Positions 60,546 through 64,000 of a stretch of DNA of 64,000 bases are shown piece after piece. Below the pieces are notes generated by a model. That model searched no databases. It saw only the letters and a program-made list of their open reading frames with translations, and was not told where the DNA came from. A program made the translations under genes and the position numbers. Origin of the DNA: Membranipora membranacea. Its lineage: Eukaryota > Bryozoa > Gymnolaemata > Cheilostomatida > Membraniporidae. Every line of letters starts with the position of its first letter. The stretch's first letter is position 1. The stretch spans positions 9,362,001-9,426,000 of the forward strand of contig OU612065.1 in NCBI GenBank assembly GCA_914767715.1. Direction: 5' to 3'.

Positions 60546-62680
60546 TATATTTCATCTCATTCTATGGCACGGTAGATGATATAGCATATTAGTCTCAGAG
60601 ACATATGTGGGATTATTTACACTATAGGCCCGTGGATAAATCAATGAGCTAAGAGTGACAAAACAAACATACTTTTGGCCACTGTAGCTCCTAATTGGTC
60701 TCTTAGCTTTCTTCAAATAGCAGGCCTACAAATCTTGCGCAGTCTTCCCATACAGTTATTAGTTACTTCACACCTTTAATACTGGCATTTATTCACAGAT
60801 GGACAGGATGCCTAGAGCCTAGAGACTGCATAATAAGCAGACCAACAATCATGTTCGTGGACCTTTCTTTGGCTCGACAACTGGTCAAAAGCAGCATCAC
60901 AATCATTATTATCATTATATTTTGTGGATAGGTCCCTTGTTCAGCTTCCTTTTCAAAGAAAGATATAGGATGGATTCAAGGTTGGGATTTTTGTGGTTTC
61001 ATGTATACACCTTGCATACACTCATTGAGACATTGTAACCAGTATTAGTTAGCCAAGTGAGTTATATTAAACAATCATTTAAATAAATATATTAGACTAG
61101 TTACTCTACTGTTACTTACTGTTAGTTAGTTCAGTTAATATAATTGTAACACCATATGTGACCATTTAAGATGTCATGCCACTGCTGTAAATGAACTTTG
61201 ATCTCAATAACATGTTGGGAGAGGTTGATGGAGAGGCAGAGAAGACAGTGCCTGATGATTGCTACAACCATCCCTTCTGGTGGGAACATTTCTGAATTGT
61301 CAATATGATCAAAATAAGTGAATCATCATGATTATTATAAATTATATGATGAGGCGAAATAGAGAGGCAAAGTGGTTGAATACGGTAAAAGTAATGTGAA
61401 AGAATGACTATTGAGACTAACCTGGGACTAAAAATAAAAAATGCAAAAGGTAAGTGACATACATAGCTTTTACTGAGCAACTTATGATAAGTTAGCTAAG
61501 CCATTGTTTTATCCACAGTTGCAAGAATCACTGACCTTATTTTTCCCATGACAAATTTTTAGCAGCTGCAATTCCTTTTTCATCCTCACCTCTTTCCGGT
61601 GATGTCACTTCCTTGATAGGACACACCTTCGAAATGCTCATTGATGGGTCAGGAAACCCCTCCAGTAATCACATGTTCCACAGCATAAGAAACAAAGACT
61701 ATTGTAACAATTCCTACTTTATGTCTTCTGGGTATTGTCGCCTCTATTAAAATGAGAGGACAATCCTGCTGAGCAGGAAGTTTGGGACATCACCAAAATC
61801 CCAACTAGAAACAATGTGCTAGTGAGCATGCCAGATCACTTACTCAGAAAGTTATAATAACATCAACACATCAAAATAGTTTTGGCAGGTTTTTATTAGA
61901 CAGACCCCCTGTTTACAATCATGACTCATCCGAGGCCCTGAGCGTAATGAGGGACATTTACTTGAAAAAGGATCATCGTCTTCTGGGTATATGATATCCG
62001 ACGCCAAGGAGTACTCCTTGCCGACATTCAGTTTGAGTCAGAATATGGCTGTATGATGTCAGGATGTTCGATTCCAAGCTCAAAAAGATCCCTAAAAATC
62101 CTTAGCTCATATTACACTATCTCTTGACATAAGGATGGGATAATAAGTAACCGCCATATAGTCTACTTAGCTTGCCAAAGAGCTCTTATTATTTGACAGA
62201 TTTCTGGGTGAGGAGAAAAATATATATTTTAACACTGAATAAAACAGTTTGAGGTCAAATATGTGTCACCAAAACCAAAGACTAACTCTCATTCATTTAT
62301 GCTAAAGCTGTCCTTACTAATCGAAAATGGTAAAAGAATTCTAGTATTGAGCTAGCCAGCATATTGCCTAGATTGAGCAGTACTCAGAGCCAGACTACAT
62401 TCTCATGCGTAATTGATAAGGAGAGCGTGTGTGAGCAGCTGCATAAGCTTAATCACATACAGATCAGAAGGTTTAACGTTGCTTCACGACTGGTTTCATC
62501 TTTAGAACCCTTATCCAAAATGATATGATACTTCAAAGAAAACCTAAACCCATAATGAATGTCATTGCCAGCAGATTAGAAACACCAAGTGAAATGTCAT
62601 TGTTGTTGATGAGCGACAGAGCGGTTATTCACTGTCAGCAATGAGATTGCTCTTTGAGGAACAGTAAGAGCTCAGCAGTT
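60546..62680. other. Intergenic, no gene seen
   Basis: No recognisable exon or structured repeat in 2.1 kb. The right end is the presumed 3' untranslated region of THG1L. Confidence 0.45.
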
Positions 62681-63689
62681 TCAGTCACCATCCCCATTGA
62701 TGTCATCACCTAATAGGGTTGGGTGCATCTTCCAAAATGCATCCTTGATAATGTCTACATTTTCTGTTTTTATAACTGTACGAGATTCCTTCACTATTTT
62801 GGCTTTAGGTTCCCCTCCCGCAACTGATGGACTTTCGCTGGGAATAAATTTTTCCCCAATCTCCTGAAATAAGAAAGAAAATCATTGCAATGCATTCTAA
62901 TCAATAAAATTACTGAGTTGACAAATTATTTCATTCAATCTTGACCGGTTTACCAGCAAATAAATATGTATCAATTAAAGGTTCACCAATATATAATATG
63001 GTAACATTCATTAGTACTATATTGATATGATTTTCTAATACATGAAAAGTGGAATGTTACATGTTTTAATCATTCGATAAAAGGAATTAAGTTTTCACAG
63101 ATTTTTTAGCTGCGACACTTGCAAAATATACTTAATCTTCTCTTCAGTAGGAGATTTGATTGAATCAATATACTTTTGCTAAAATAGGATACGCGCTCCA
63201 CAATTATAAAGAATTTTTTTCCAAAGGGAATATCCACTGACAACTCCTCTCCTACAAAGCCCAGGTACTGGTCGCGGGTGACCATGTAACCACAGCAAAG
63301 AGATAATGTAATTCTGCAGTTGACTCACTTTTTCTTTGTATACTACTGTTCCCTTTTTGTGGATTTCAGCTTCGTCATTGTAATTGGTGTTGTATTCTGA
63401 AAACAGCAATTCATTTTTCAGACGCGAGTCCGTGACCTAAAACATAAATAACAATTTGAGAGAGAATCTTTAAAATTACGTCAATTTTGAAACCTTTTGA
63501 TGCGATGTGACAAAGCAGCTTCAATCAGGATAAAGGCACAGAAGGCCTTTAATGAAAATGTTACGAATTTATTGTACCAACTACTATCTATTACAGATAC
63601 CTTGAGCCTTGCCTCTGCTTCCTGGTTTGATAGTCCTCCTTCCAGAACCAGCTTCCAAAAACACGTATTATACATGTTGTTTATATGAC
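62681..63689 (-). CDS. THG1L: tRNA-His guanylyltransferase, 3' part
   Basis: THG1 adds the extra G at position -1 of tRNA-His by 3'-to-5' polymerisation, which histidyl-tRNA synthetase needs. Three phase-compatible minus-strand exons are visible: 63689-63601 (HINNMYNTCFWKLVLEGGLS, human HINNLYNTVFWALI), 63436-63329 (NELLFSEYNTNYNDEAEI, KKGTVVYKEK) and 62863-62681 (VDIIKDAFWKMHPTLLGDD then stop, human DIIGDAFWKEHPEIL). Together these are about the last 126 residues. The catalytic N-terminal palm domain with the metal-binding aspartates is on exons beyond the right edge; no exon is visible at 63690-64000. Confidence 0.93.
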
Positions 63690-64000
63690 CTGAGTTATGA
63701 CAAAGATAAGTTGATTGACAATACCAACTATTGCTTGGCATTAGGCATGGATACAGATCCCGATGCAATAGTTAGGATGTAGCTAATAGAATACTAATGT
63801 CAGAACTCAAAAAAAGATGTGAATGATTTTAATCAGAAGACAAATCATCATACAAAATAACTAGTGTTTGCAATATATTATACCATACTCTTGTTGATAA
63901 CACTAACTATCCTATATCTTATGTAAAAAGACAGTTTTCTTAGCTCTAATTTGAGCCTCTCTTTGGAGATGTCCTCTCTCCAGTATGGTATATTTAACCC

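Overview
The window reads as nuclear DNA of an invertebrate animal. Genes are split by short GT-AG introns, the base composition is AT-rich, and non-LTR, LTR and DNA-transposon remnants lie in most introns and gaps. The animal assignment rests on a complete lysosomal beta-glucuronidase, PRADC1, the SF3b subunit PHF5A, DDX47, THG1L, a neuropeptide-type class A GPCR and a sushi-domain membrane protein. I cannot place the species or phylum. Exon boundaries below were worked out by hand from splice sites and reading phase.

Layout. At 1-9626 (minus) lies a WD40-repeat gene of at least 12 exons that runs off the left edge, with an antisense LINE in one intron. At 9.7-15.1 kb is a repeat-rich gap ending in a 2.7 kb gag-only LTR element, itself interrupted by a 535 bp inverted-repeat element. 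GUSB (15200-20750, plus, 11 exons) and PRADC1 (22013-24238, plus, 5 exons) follow, then a 506 bp hAT-type MITE and PHF5A (25639-27448, minus, 4 exons). At 27.8-30.0 kb is a decayed LINE with another LINE fragment inside it. The GPCR exon is at 31685-32960 (minus). At 33-42 kb I see no convincing gene, only hairpin repeats and LINE debris. The sushi/transmembrane gene (42222-43889, minus, one exon) is head-to-head with DDX47 (44106-49661, plus, 11 visible exons, first exon not found). After a 4.6 kb gap comes an unrecognised Ser/Thr/Pro-rich gene (54320-58774, minus). A LINE 3' fragment lies at 59.6-60.5 kb, and the 3' half of THG1L (minus) runs off the right edge.

The genes do not form a pathway. 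They are ordinary housekeeping genes (lysosomal glycosidase, splicing, rRNA processing, tRNA-His maturation) next to lineage-variable receptor genes. The repeats are the most distinctive content: several families of small palindromic or terminal-inverted-repeat elements recur across the window, some with intact target-site duplications. I did not find a clearly new biological system. The best candidates for a second look are the gag-only LTR element with its nested TTAA-flanked element, the recurrent perfect hairpin family, and the six-cysteine double-sushi membrane protein.
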